Shown here: piece after piece, positions 50,682 to 63,440 of the stretch
How positions within the stretch are numbered: the first letter of the stretch is position 1
Layout of the letters: the number at the start of each line of letters is the position of its first letter
Source: Setophaga petechia
Lineage: Eukaryota; Chordata; Aves; Passeriformes; Parulidae
Length of the DNA: 64,000 bases
NCBI GenBank assembly: GCA_024362935.1
Contig: JANCRA010000001.1
Span: 57,492,430 to 57,556,429 of the forward strand
Direction of reading: 5' to 3'
The notes under the pieces: model-generated
What the model saw: the letters and a program-made list of their open reading frames with translations, nothing else
Told to the model about the DNA's origin: nothing
Databases searched by the model: none
Position numbers and translations under genes: made by a program

Positions 50682-53600
50682 GTGAAGCTTTAATAAAACC
50701 TTCTACAAATGAGACATCAGGAGTCAAAAAGGAGTAGCAACAAGCATCCAAAGCACATGCTTGGTTGGGAAAGGGGGTTGTTTTTGTGGGAAAGTTCATG
50801 TTCTATATCCTGTGAGAGCCCAGCTTTGGTGGCAGAGGATCTGAGGTAATGTTGTGCTCTTTCTTGGGCACTTTGTGTGGCTCTCTTATTGTAACATATT
50901 GCATCCCTGCCTTTGATCTGTTACTTTCCATGTGCCAAGCAGCCAGCTAGTTCATCCTACTTATATTCCATCCACAGTTTACATGCTATCTTACCAAGAG
51001 GTATTTGTGAGACAACAAACTGACTTTGATTTCAAACCTCTCTAGGGTCTAATCATGTTGCAGCGTGTGACCAACTTTAGGGTTTTTAAAACAAATCCCA
51101 CTATTTTATCTTAAGAAGAGTGGTGTTTTGCATTTTTCCTTAGCACATGACTGCAGAAACTGCAATATCTAAGATGCTTACCTGGAATTAGGACAAGAGC
51201 AAAAGTCAGCAAAGTGCCACCTATCAGATAAAAAGACAGAAAGAAAAGCCATGTCCATTTTCAAGAAATCTGTAACTTAAATTGAAATTTCTGAGCACTT
51301 GGTATCCCCTACCATCCCCTGCCTCATTTTAAGTCAGTCTATGCTCATGCTTTCCATCATCTGTCTTCATCTCTCACCTTGATGCAATAAATATGTACAC
51401 TTGCAACTAAACGCTTCAGTGGGACAGATTTCCAAGCTTGAACTTAACTACCCAAATTTATCTATGCCTCTTGGCTTATTTTATGTAAACAGATGATGGA
51501 AGAAATATGACTTTCTCCCCACTTAGGCTGAGCACATTGTACTGCAACAACAGAGTCCTGAGTGTGCCAGATGTATGTCAGCTCAAAAACACACAGATAC
51601 ATCAATTGCCACTGCTTCTCACTACCTACATCCAGGCATACTCCCATCCAAGTATTGATTTCCAGAATTTCTCCAAGGAATGCCAAAAATAATAAACAAA
51701 AAATAAATCAAAAGCAAAAGCCTCTTTCCATTACGTATTAAATATCCTTCCATGAAGTTAGAACAAATAGGAGATGTATATAGAGTGCAATGGAGACATA
51801 AATCTAGTGTCGTAGTAATCGATTTCTGCCTTGTTCTTTTATTTCCAGTAAATAATGATCTTCAGATCTTTCATGGTGGAACTACTGTAAAGTCTGTTAA
51901 GGGAACACAGGCAGTGTTTCATCTTTGATATAACCAACTATAACACCACTCTAAAATCATTACACTCACTTATTTCCTGTAGCACACTGGTAACAACATT
52001 TAGCAGGATCAAAGGAAATTTACAGAGGGTATCCCCTCCACTAACCTCCATCTAATCATGTATATGATCAATAACGCATTTTGTATTGTTCAGCAGTGTG
52101 CAGGAAGGTACAGATTTCTGTACAAAATGATGTGGCCGTACATTTCTAGTCACTCTTCAGTATTCTAAAGAACACTACAAGAAGTAGTCATGCCTGGTTG
52201 GGTCAATTATATTTAGAGAAACTTCTTGTATGTAAATTAAAAGCAGAAAAAACTTCCCTAACCAGTCTTATTTTCACACAAAGACGCACAATTGTTTGTT
52301 GCTAGTGCTGTGCAAAACCTTTGTGTCCTTTTCTGCATTCAGTCCGAAATAAGATTTTTGATTTGGTGTGTGGTCAAATGAGGCTATCGAGTTATAAAGC
52401 ACAAATGAATTAATTATACAGCAGCCATGGGCTATTATTTACATCCTTCAAGAAAACCCCTAAAACTCCAACACAAAAAGAAGCAATCTCACAGTACAAT
52501 AAAAGAGAAATTAAATGTACTTTGAAGTCGGTATTGTAACCACCACATTTTCCAATAGTTGATTAAATACATACATTTCTTGATTTTGCACCAAACAAGA
52601 GCAAAATGTCAACCTTAGACACCAACAAGTTAATACAGCGAAGTTAAAGGAAAAATCCTAAACTCTTTGCCTGTGATATCATCAAACACCAGTCAGGATA
52701 GCTGCTCATCATTGCAGCCACCATAAAGACGAGGTGAATCCATCTCATTTAGCTTGACGTGGCAAGAAAAGAAACATTTCTATTTGAGTCAGCTCACATC
52801 AATGCTCATTGTAGAGAACAAGGCAAGGCAAAATTCGTAGGTGGGATAATATCTTACATTAGACTGACGTATTTGGGAGAAATATATTAAATTGTAATAT
52901 GCTGGTTTGTAACTCAGATTCTGGTCAGACAAGGAAAAAGAGCCTTCTCCCTGTCAGTTACTTTTCCCACTTTAATCTGTTGATTAATGATATTATTTCA
53001 AATTACAAAACCCAAAAAGTACTTGGGGTTTTACAGTGTCAGCATGCAACTCTGGACAGCGAATCTTTAGCAGAACTTACCCCCTAAACAAAGACCACAT
53101 AATATACTTGATACCTAATTTGCCAATATTCTACTACTGCCATGTTACTTTATTCATTCATTAGGAAAACAAAATCGAAATTGCTTAGTTTAAAAACTAA
53201 TCAGCTCACACACCAGGAAGTGAATCTTTTATACACAGGAGACTAGGTCCACTGACATGCAGCAGACTGTTCCAGAGGTGCTGTTATCAGGTGCATGATC
53301 CATCCTCTGCTACAACTATGGAAATGCAGATATGCACAGAGGCATTTTTCCCCACAAAGCACGAGCATGAAGCTGAGCTGTGACAGGCAAGAAGCCCACC
53401 TGAAGTCTCAGCTACTTTTTCTCACCTGTTTAATTTGATTTGCTATGACTTCGGTTCCAGTGCAATTTCTCAAAGCAGCCCAGTGTTTTTACACTTGTGC
53501 ACTTCCACAGAAGAGAGGTTTGCCCTTCTCTTCAATTTCTTTGGCCAAGGCAGCAGCTGGGGCAGGACAAAGTGATGACTCTGGTGACAAGTCAATTTGT

Positions 53601-56600
53601 TCCTCCAAGTGCTTTTAAGTGTAGGAACAGCAACTGACACACAACCTGAGAAGCCCTATATTGAGAGAAATCAGCTCCCCTCTATTAGGTCAGTATTGTA
53701 GTGATGGGACCCATTGAAAACCTTGGAATTCCACATTAGCTGATCATTAATTTTACCATAATTGTCACAAGCAGAATTTCTTCATAGATTTTGGAGTTTG
53801 AAACAATGGAGTCCTCAAGATGCTTAGCAATCCTGAGAGAAAAGGATTTACACATTTAAACTTAAAGATATTTTCCCAATATCCAGTGTAAAACAGTTTA
53901 TAAAGGTAATAAAAATTAAGTTATCTTACTGACTGAAGATTTTTTTAATGCACTACAGCTTACAAAGGAATCACAGCTGAAGCCTTTAGGCCAATGTTAT
54001 ACTATATTTTCCTCCCATTAGCAAGGACAGCAAATATCTACACTTGGATTTTGCCACAGCAACTGGCTCTGATTTATCAGCCTTCATGACTGAATATAAA
54101 AGCACTGAGCTAGTTGGGTGGGTGTATTTTATGCTTGTTTCACTGGACAACCTTGCAGTTGTTTCCCAGAAGAACTTGATAAGAAAACTGCTGAGGCAAA
54201 AATCATTACACTTAGCCTGAGCCAAGTTCTTTCTAAACTTTTAAAAACAGATACTGATTCAACATTAAAAGAGCTGGAAGGACAATACCTTGTCTGAAAG
54301 AAGAAACTTGGTTACAGGGCTGAACCACCACATGCGCTTGCACAGATCTATTAGATCTCACATAGTGAAGATGATGGGGGGGATTTTAAATTTTTTTCTT
54401 CTTTTCTTTCAAGATTCCCAATTTAGAATAAACTTATTAAAGATGACATCCCTAAACTACATCGTCATTCATATGAGAAAATTTGAAAGCAAGTCAGGCC
54501 TTGCAAGGATGTTGTTAAGGTTGTTCTTTGAAGCAAATTCTCTCCATTTATATTAAGAATGAGATCCTTGGTACTTTGTCATATCACACTACTAGGCAGA
54601 GTGGATAAAACAAGAGATTTTTCTGCATTACCTTTTGAAGCTGAAATTTGTCCCCACTTTGATTAAAATAGATTCCCATGATCCATATTATTTACTATGT
54701 ATTCAATACAGACAAGGGTCACTATTCACATCCTCCCTTCATCACAAAGATGACAACAGAAATCCAACAAAGTCCTTACTTCCAAGCACACCACAAGTCC
54801 CTCCATCAAACTTTGCATTCCTCCAAGATGAAGTCTTTAATCCCTGTTTAGCAACAGTTCTTTTTTTGGCCCTGACAAAAGGGTGCCACAGAAGTGGCAG
54901 ATGCCAAACTCTTGCCTTTTGAAATGGTAGCAAAAACCCAGGAGAGAAGAGGGATGTGAGGGAAGAATGGGAGCCTGGAAATGTCCATGAATGGCTGGTG
55001 TCCATTTCAAAGCATTTGATATGACTGGTTTTCCAATGTGACCATCCCTGCAGCTACATGCTCCCAGCAATCACAGTAGCAATGTCCTTTTTACAGGTCA
55101 AAACTTGTACACTGGTCATTATTGCACACAAGACTACCATTTGTGTTCAGGTACCACATTTATTAACTAGATAGCTCCTTTAAACAATCTTAAAGCAACT
55201 AAAGTTGTATTTGTTCTTAAGTGGCCCTGTAAGCCATGCAATTGTGGATGTTGCTCAATGATCTTTTTTATGAAACAGAGAACCACACTTTTTGGAATAA
55301 AGTACTTTCAAGGTGACTGCTTGATCTTAATGGGATCTAATTTAATTTTTTTAAATTAAACCATAGATGTATTCTATTAGACCAGATTGTTACAGTTCCA
55401 GCTGAGATAGAGATAAGTTTCTTTCTAGTAGCTGGTACAGTAGCTGTAGGTGTGTTTTGGATTTAGCAGGAGAATAATGTTGATAACATATTGATGTGTT
55501 GGCTTTGCTGAACAGTGCTTGGCCCAAGCCAAGGATTTTTCTGTTTCCCATGCTCAGCCAGCAAGGAAGTGCACAAGAAGCCAAGAGGGATCATGGCCAG
55601 AGCAGCTGATCTGAGGTGGTGATTACTCTCCCACAGAGTGCCATGCCCAGTATAAAAACTGTTAAGAACCGGCTGAGAAGGGCTGATTGCTGCTCAGGGA
55701 CAACAAACACAGTTTACAAGGGATGCATCCTTCCTTGTTGTACAGCAATTAATTCTTTAAATGAAATTTTGACAGGACATTTCCAGCATGCCCTACCTGG
55801 AAGGAACTTGTGGATAGATAGAAAATGTGAAAGTTAAAATATTGGTCTTCTTAGAGAATGGCAGTCTATTTTTCTTTTTATCTACACCAAAAGTGTCTTG
55901 GGACCCCAAACTAAAATGCTGAGTCCCAATTAACTGTGGCATGACACAAAGGCATCATCCAAAGATGCTTAAGCCTAGGTAACAGACAAAATGTGACAAG
56001 AGTGTCACCTGCATATTTCACATACACTGGGGATTGTATGAACATACATAGCAATTACATCTACAAGTCCTGGCATTTAAGATCTCAAACCTTTTCATAT
56101 CATGAATCATCTATTACCCTATATCCTCATTTTATTCCTCATTGCTCAGGCCACATCCCTCTTGCAGCCTCTGCCAACTTCAGTAGCTATTTCAGTAAGC
56201 TAAGAACTCAAAGTTTAAAGGTTTGTAAAAAAACTAAATATTAAGAGATTAAGCACCTGATATCACTCATTTGTTTGAGAATATCTAGTTAACTTTCCAA
56301 GTTCCATCACATAGATGATGACAATCAAAACAGTAAATTGCCAAGGCTCCAATTCAGCAAAGCACTTAGGCAGGTGTGGAACTTAAAATACACTTTTAAA
56401 AGCATTCCCATCCATCAGAACACTTAACTTGTACTTAATACAGGAAAATGAATAAGTCCTATTGACTTCCATAACATCAGTAAAGGATAATTAAATCAAA
56501 GTGAGCTGCTGTATCAAGGTCATACTGCAGAATCTCTGACCTTTCAGGATGTTTTCAGCACATTTTACAGTGAAAATGCTTACAGAAGGAAAATGTAGGT

Positions 56601-58429
56601 GGCTAACAGTGTTTAGACCTGTTTAGTAACTGCCTGGTGAAGGGCTTTGGAAACTCTTATTTGAATGTGTGACTGCCCCTGTTGCAGCAGGAAAACATCA
56701 CACATGTCGCACAATTAATATTATTGTACAAACAGGGAAAAAGGAAGACAAAAAGTATCAAGTCATCTGGAAATTCTCTCTTTAGTGTATTATCAAGTCA
56801 AAAAAGCCTGTTTTCATTTCATAATTCTAGGTATGTGCCATACTCTGGGTCTTATTTTCATCTCATTCAACTGTTAATGTCTTAGGCTTCTCAAGTTATT
56901 TTTATGCTTCTTTAAATAATAATAATAATACATTTTGCTTACCATTACTCAGTTTATCAGTTCTTACTTCAAAGAAAACAGACTTTGAAGCCAGTTAGTG
57001 TTGTATAGGGTATATACAACCCTCATAAGTGTCCTGATCATTTTATCATAAAAGTAACTATTGTTAGAGCACCAAAAGCAGGTATGCTCCCAAATGCTCA
57101 ACATTTGAAAGTACAGTTCCCAAAAGCATTTAAAAAGCCCTTAGGATCCTTCTAAGTTATGTAGTTGACCATGAATATACTTTTTCACTTGTGTGTTTAA
57201 GTTCATCTCTCCAAGAGAGCTCTTCATCTTTCTGAGAGTAGTCTCTCAGCAGTGCTACCTGAGAACAGATTTCAGGCCTCCTAGTGAAACCTGGCCTCAT
57301 GTTCCTTCTCAACACTTACAGCATTGCTCACATTCTACTTTGTCAGCTCTTTCCAGAAGACAGAGCCTCAATACAATGGGCTCTATCCAGCTCTCAGCTT
57401 TCAGATCAGAATGTGACATCTGTATGAATAAAGTAGAAGGAGACTATGACCAAAAAGCTGATACCAGCCACACAGTAAGAGCTTGAATGCTGTGAGTCAA
57501 GATTGTAATTTAGCACCATAATGAGAAAAGAAAAGATCATTCTAAATACATGAGGGGTATAATGAGATATATAAGGTTCGGTGGAGTTTAAGTGTCCAAG
57601 GTTTCCAGAGCTAAATCTGACTCTTTTAGAGTTTAGCACCCAGACCTTATGTTAGTTGACAAGCCTGCAATTAGTTAGAGTCTAGTCCTTGCTTTATTAA
57701 TCCATCTTTGATGGGCATTTGCCTTTTCTACCGTCAGGGGCTCCCTCAATTACCATAATCTGTCCAACATTTTAGACAATACCTGCAGTGACATTAACCA
57801 GCTCTCTCAGCACTACCACAGGAACATCCTGTCCCATCCCTTCCTGGAAACTTGTCTACATCCAGTTAGCAGATTTATTATCCAATCCTCTACAGCAGGT
57901 AATCGCTTTCTCCCAAAACTAGTCCTGCATCCCAACCCTGCCAGCAAAGACAGCATCAGGCACCTCAGTCCTTTCTGCCACCATTCTCACTTCAGCTGAG
58001 AACACATGCTTTTCTTACTTTACCTTTTTCCTTTGCATCCCACACTAGTGTAGAATGCAACTGAATTTCCCCATTTCATCCATCTGGTTGGTCACCTTCC
58101 TGATTTTACTGCACCCCAGGATCAAAGTTGGTTGATCCTTGAAAAGATTGTCCTTGAAGGGCAAATAGATTTCCCAAAAGTCAAATCGACTTCCCCAGCA
58201 CTCAGAGCTTCATCCAGCTGTTAACCTGCTTCCCTCCCTTTTGGATCTGAAACTGTACCAATTCATGCCACTGCAACCAGCACAGCCCCAGGCAGGTGTT
58301 GGTCATTGTTAAGAATCAGGATCAGCAGATGCTCTCCTTCAGTGAAGAGGAATTGAATTTGATTCAGGTTTGATTTCTGGGCAGATTGTGACTGATCCAA
58401 TAAAACTGTGTGTTTCTTGTTTGGAAACA
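50682..58429. other. Unannotated DNA, no gene recognised
   Basis: Nearly 8 kb with only short unfamiliar frames. An (AAT)5-like run is at 56915-56930. Parts of 51720-52160 and 52380-52600 are AT-rich with homeodomain-like words, but less striking than the stretches listed separately. Confidence 0.5.
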
Positions 58430-58640
58430 AAGGCAAGATTAAGCTAAAGATTAAGTTGCTAAGACTTAAATGCTTAATGTTAAAATATAAATTAAATTAG
58501 TAATTCAGTGCTGCATTTTAATGCAGTGGTATGGTTTTTCCAATTGCGTAGTGTAAAAGGCAAAAGCATTTGCATGTACAAGCAGAATGTATTCATTGCC
58601 TTCTAGTCCCTTAACTTTGTTGACCTGATCCAGGCTATGA
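58430..58640. promoter_or_regulatory. Conserved-element-like stretch with octamer motif and palindrome
   Basis: Contains a perfect octamer in reverse orientation, ATTTGCAT (58568-58575), the palindrome CTGCATT-TT-AATGCAG (58511-58526) and several AATTAG/TTAAAT words. It is non-repetitive and AT-rich, with rare CpGs at 58549 and 58652. It may be an enhancer; only the motifs are directly seen. Confidence 0.22.
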
Positions 58641-59079
58641 ATACTCACATCGAAGGTGACCTCTTTTCAAAATGGGTACAAAACCAGCTTAATATTTTTC
58701 TTTCTGTTTGTATTTTTATTCCATGATCATCTTTGCTTTGCCTTGTTTCATTACCCCTCTATCCTGCTAGCCTTGCTACTTATCTAAGAGAAAGCTAAAA
58801 CCTTCCACAATTCCATCTTAGCTCCTCACAGACAGTGTATAAATTGCACTGGTGCATACTGGTTTGCCCAAATACAAGAATGTAGAAAAAACATTTTCTT
58901 TTGAGATGAAAAAAAGGAAGCAAAACCTACGAATTTTAATAACAGCCCTGACATGAGAGCAACACAATACCAGCCTGAATTACACTTGGTACCATACTCT
59001 TATTGGAAGCCCTAGATTGCTTTGTTCCTTTCCCTGACATAATATTCAAGTCTGGGTTTATATTTGCACAGAACGGGGC

Positions 59080-59530
59080 TGTTCACTAGAGTCCATGCAA
59101 ATCAAACACTTGATTTATGCATCATTCCACTGGAGGGTGTAACACTAAATTTAATTTTGTAAGAAAAGCCTGAAGTGCCTCTATGCCTGGGGCTGACATT
59201 GTGAACTAGGGAGAAAGGTGCACAAGAATTCATTACTATTTCCAATATGCGAAATGCAGCATTTGAATGAAACATTTGTCTCTTGTCAAAAGGGAGTAAT
59301 GTCTGTTCTTTATAAAATATATTTCTCCCCCCCACTTTGATTTTATCACCAATCCAGCATATTGGAAGCCAAGGTTATGAGTGCAGTTCAGACTGGCGAT
59401 GATGGTGGGATGAATTACACGATGAAATGAAGGGGCACTGGTTGAGTTGCAGCACAGCTACAGAGTGTAGATGTTGGCCGGTCTGAATGCTGCCATGTAG
59501 CAGCATTTCATTTGAACAATTAAGAACAGT
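59080..59530. promoter_or_regulatory. Conserved-element-like stretch with 8-bp palindrome
   Basis: Non-repetitive sequence with several surviving CpGs, GATTTATGCATCATTCC and CATTTGAACAATTAAG words, and the palindrome AATGCTGC (59486-59493), loop CATGTA, GCAGCATT (59500-59507). The texture is that of a conserved non-coding element. No coding frame accounts for it. Confidence 0.25.
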
Positions 59531-61769
59531 GCCAGTTTTGTTTCTTGAGTTTATTCACTACTTTCAAAGAAAAGCCTTCCACTGCCTCAATGGACCATGA
59601 TCACCTACCTGCTCCTTCTTCTCCTATTTAGTTCTGAAAACACCAGGGAAAAGCTTTCCAAACTTCATGTCAAGGCACACTCAAGTTAAATTTCTCAAAC
59701 ATTAACAGGTTTCCACTCTGTCTCTCAGCCTACCTGAGGCATCTTCAGTAGGAAGCTTCAGATGACCTCCAGTAATAACAAGGTTTTCCAGACAAACAGC
59801 CCTTTTAGCTACAGATCATTAAGAACTGACTCTTCTTCCCTCCAAACTTTCCCACATTTCAGATCTGGATAAAACAATATAAATTTGAAGAGACCAAGGT
59901 TGAAAGCAAGGCAAGAGGTAAATCTGGTCAGCACAGAAGTTCTTGCTAGGCTATGGCACTCTCTTCGTGCCACTCCCATCAATGAGAGCAACAGTAATCC
60001 TTCCTTTCAACCCCATTTTCCTCTCCTCTTCATCCTCAACCAAGCTTCCACAACCCAGCCATGAAAGCAGGAATTATACTGCTACCTGAAAACATGAATT
60101 CTAGCACCCAGTGGGCATCATGACTTGTTAGATGGTTCAAAAAGTACACACAGTTTTGAAATGTTTTCTCTCCTTGAAAACAATTGAAGAAAAGGCTTTT
60201 GGATCATTTCTGTGCTGAAACAATGTTTTGCTTCAAAACTCATTAATACTTAAAGACCTTAGCCAAAAAGAAATATTTCAGGATCACAGGCAATATTGAA
60301 CATTTCCCACAGTTCATTTTGAATTCGTTCTGTTCCACTAAGAGTATTTGTACTCTGAGGTCAGCCTCTGGGAATTTTCTGATTTCACAGCTCAGCAAAC
60401 AAACTCAAGCCCCTACACCCACCCACAGAGCACTACAGCCATGACACTGCTGCCCATTCTGTCCTGCAAAATCACACTTTCAAGGTCACTCCAGAGCATT
60501 CATGTCCCACGAGGCCAAGCTTCTGCATAAGTTGTTCAGCTTGCCAAACCTTGATAGACTCTTGATCTGAAATCTTGAAGCTATTTTCTTTGTTCAGCTA
60601 ATGAACAGTATGGTGATGAATACACATAAGGCAAAATTGATCCACTTAATTCATCATTTGTACATATGTATGGATTTAAGCCCTTTTAAATGGATTCTGG
60701 GATTAAACACCTATACCACATTCACAAACTGTTCAAAAATACCTAAGGGCATTGTGGTAAATTTTGTACTTTAACTTCTGAAATTAAAAGATTGACCCCC
60801 ATGTTTAGCATTTGCAACTTTTTAAAAACAAGCTGCATTTTGTTTGCTTGTTGATTGCTGCCCATGCAGAGCTTTACTGCAGCTGTATGGCTTTGTATCC
60901 TGGACAGCTATGGGGGATAGGTCTCTGTGAGCTGCACCCAGCCTTGATGTAAGGAGAAGAGGAAGTAAAAAGGTAAAACTCAAACCCACAATTCTGAACC
61001 TCAGAAGTCAGGAAAGAATGTATTAGCTACAAACATATGCCAAAATATTGATAAAGAAAGAGAGAAATGGCAACACATGGAGCACAAATTCAATCTCTAG
61101 CTCTGTGTACCATTAAACCTATGGTCCTTACAACACTCTTCAAGTCATGTGTGCAAGTGCCTTTCCTCTATCAGTGACCTTGCTCAAAAACAGCAGTTTA
61201 AGTCGACTTTAGGCAAAAGAAGTCCTTATATTACAGGAAACAGGATTCAATCAGAAAGGCCATACCAAGTGTCTCAGTTATCTGCCTTCTATTTTTTTAT
61301 CAATCCACTACTCCCTGGTGATTTTGGACATTTCAGTTTGCCAAGCTCAGATTATTTCCCCCTCCCCTGCTTAAATTGAAGAATTTTAACTTACCAAACT
61401 CAGCTTTTGTATTTGTGTTCTGATTCTTACAGCTCTGCAGAAACTGGCTGAAAACCAATGAGATCAGTAGGTTCCAGACTGAGATGCATTATAGCAGTTG
61501 CCTTCTATGACAGCAAAATATTATTTGGCAGTATCATATAGGGCCAGGTCTGACATTGAGAAAACTCATTATTTTCAGCATTTGCTGCTGATAAAGTGAC
61601 ATCAACAGATCAGAAGTTCTCTTGTTTTTGTCACTTCAGTAAACTGTTTCTCTCTGCTATCTTGAACCATTCTGAAAGAATTTTAAAGACATTTTTCCTT
61701 ATAACCTTTAGCATAACCTTAACATAGTCATGCAAGGCAAAAGCTTGGACACCTGCCCCCTGCTCTAAG
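59531..61769. other. Unannotated DNA, no gene recognised
   Basis: Only short frames. No repeats of note. Confidence 0.5.
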
Positions 61770-61906
61770 AATGCAAACAGATACTGTGTTAACAGCAGCT
61801 CAACATCAAACCTCACAGTTTGCTTCTCAACCAACACAGGATATTCAAGCATCTGGAGGAGATGCACATGACAGGGAAGCTGAACCCACATCAGATGATT
61901 CCAGAG
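61770..61906 (+). other. Candidate internal exon (hypothetical)
   Basis: CTGCCCCCTGCTCTAAG (ending 61769) may serve as an acceptor and CCAGAG|GTACTA (GT at 61907) as a donor. The 137-nt segment is open from ATG at 61771 for 45 codons plus one base. The peptide is rich in Q, T, S and acidic residues, as in disordered regions. A minus-strand frame (61631-61891) is open over the same bases, so one of the two must be incidental, or both. The product is not recognised. Confidence 0.17.
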
Positions 61907-63244
61907 GTACTATTTATATGTTCCACAAAGGCAACAGGCATGACTGCTGTCTGAAGCATGCTTAATGGAGGAAAACGTTTTGATTTTAAACAGCATGAGG
62001 GAAAAAATCCAACACAATTTTGGTAAATTGCTACTGGAGCTATTTTCTCCCATCAAACTATTTGTTCAGTTCCACATAGAAAGTTTGTCCCCTGTGATCC
62101 AGGTCTGTGTTTCTGTTCCCTGCTGAAAATATTACCTGCTATGGTTTGTTCTTTCTGCCAGGTTGCTAAGAGAGTAAATGTCTCAGAGCCAAGAATCAGC
62201 CCCAACAGATCCTGCTGACAGCTCATTCCCTACTCAGGAAAGAGCAGCTGCTCAGAAACAGCTTCTGAGATTTAATCTTTCCAGTGTTTCAGGCAATACC
62301 AAGTGCTGCCCTAACTTTGCATTGCCCTGGTTTCTCCATAGTCTCAACATAATTTAAGCACATTTCAAGATTATTATCAAGACCTAAGTCACTTCTTGGG
62401 CAGTTACTGAAAAAACAAATGAGCAGATCTTTGAGACCCCTTACCCCACCACTTCAGAAGCATCCACCTTGATGTTATTGTTTGACAACTTTTACACTGC
62501 TGGAATGGAAAGCCAGATCAACATCACATGATGACTATCTGACCTTTAATGCAAATACAGAACAGACACTTCGCTTGATAAGGTCTGCTTTCTTATCTCT
62601 GGTTTTGTTTCTCTCCAGCAACAGACCAGTACTATTCCTGAGATGGCTTTTATTTCTTAATGCAATTATAAAATTATGTTTACTAACCTCAAGAGTGCCA
62701 ACCACATGCTTCTCCTTGTACCTTTTGCTTCCACACCAAATTTCTATTATGCTTATCTTCTGATTTGTAGTAATTACTACCAGCTTTCCACTTTCTTCCA
62801 TGTGGTGTCCATGTTTTTTTAACTGCTTTCAACGTTCTTTTCTGAGCCAGACTACTTTCTCCATTAGGACAGCGCTCTTCCTCGCCCAGATTTCTGGGGA
62901 GGAAAGAGGTGACTACACAGTAAAGGGCCATTAAGCTGTTTAATAGCATAAGGTACTTTCCTCTCATGCCTTTCAGGTTTTCCACTTGGCCATGGAGTTT
63001 AGACCCAGTGGGTTCAGGCACCCCTGACATTCCTTTACACACCAGTCAAGTTTTGTGTTACCCTTAGGTAAGAGCCAAAAGGAGCTGAAAGGAGAAATTC
63101 CCTCATTGTCACAGTGGGCAACAGCACAAAGAAAAAAATCTCCTGATTTTCAGCTGAAATCAGTTCACTGTTTATAGCCATGGCTCTGTGCTGACAGTAG
63201 TCTCTCTTGCAGAAATTTATTCTCCTGATAGCTTTATAGGAAAC
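61907..63244. other. Unannotated DNA, no gene recognised
   Basis: The 117-codon minus-strand frame at 62689-63042 has no recognisable similarity. No element identified. Confidence 0.5.
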
Positions 63245-63440
63245 AATGATATCACCTCTGAATACTGCTAGGCTAAGTAAGCCATGCTCTTTCAGTTCTG
63301 AAATGACAGTCAGATCAGTCCTTTAATTATTTCCAGGTGCCTCTTTTGCATTTGAATCATTTCTGTACTGTATCTGAACAGACCTGTGCATCTGTGTGAG
63401 GTCAGTCTCCTCAATGCCTGTTACAGTAGCAGCACCTCAC
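63245..63440 (-). mobile_element. Degraded CR1-like LINE remnant, antisense
   Basis: On the plus strand, word order follows the reverse complement of avian CR1 ORF2: ATATCACCTCT, then GGCTAAGTAAGCC-ATGCTCTTTCAGT, CAGTCCTTTAATTATTT, GTGCCTCTTTTGCA and finally TGTGTGAGGTC. Each block matches the consensus only loosely, with many substitutions and indels, so this is an old copy. It lies on the opposite strand to the fragment at 39805 and covers a more 3' part of ORF2. Confidence 0.5.

Noticed and set aside
62689..63042. 117-codon minus-strand frame
   Set aside because: No recognisable motif and within the chance range for this window.
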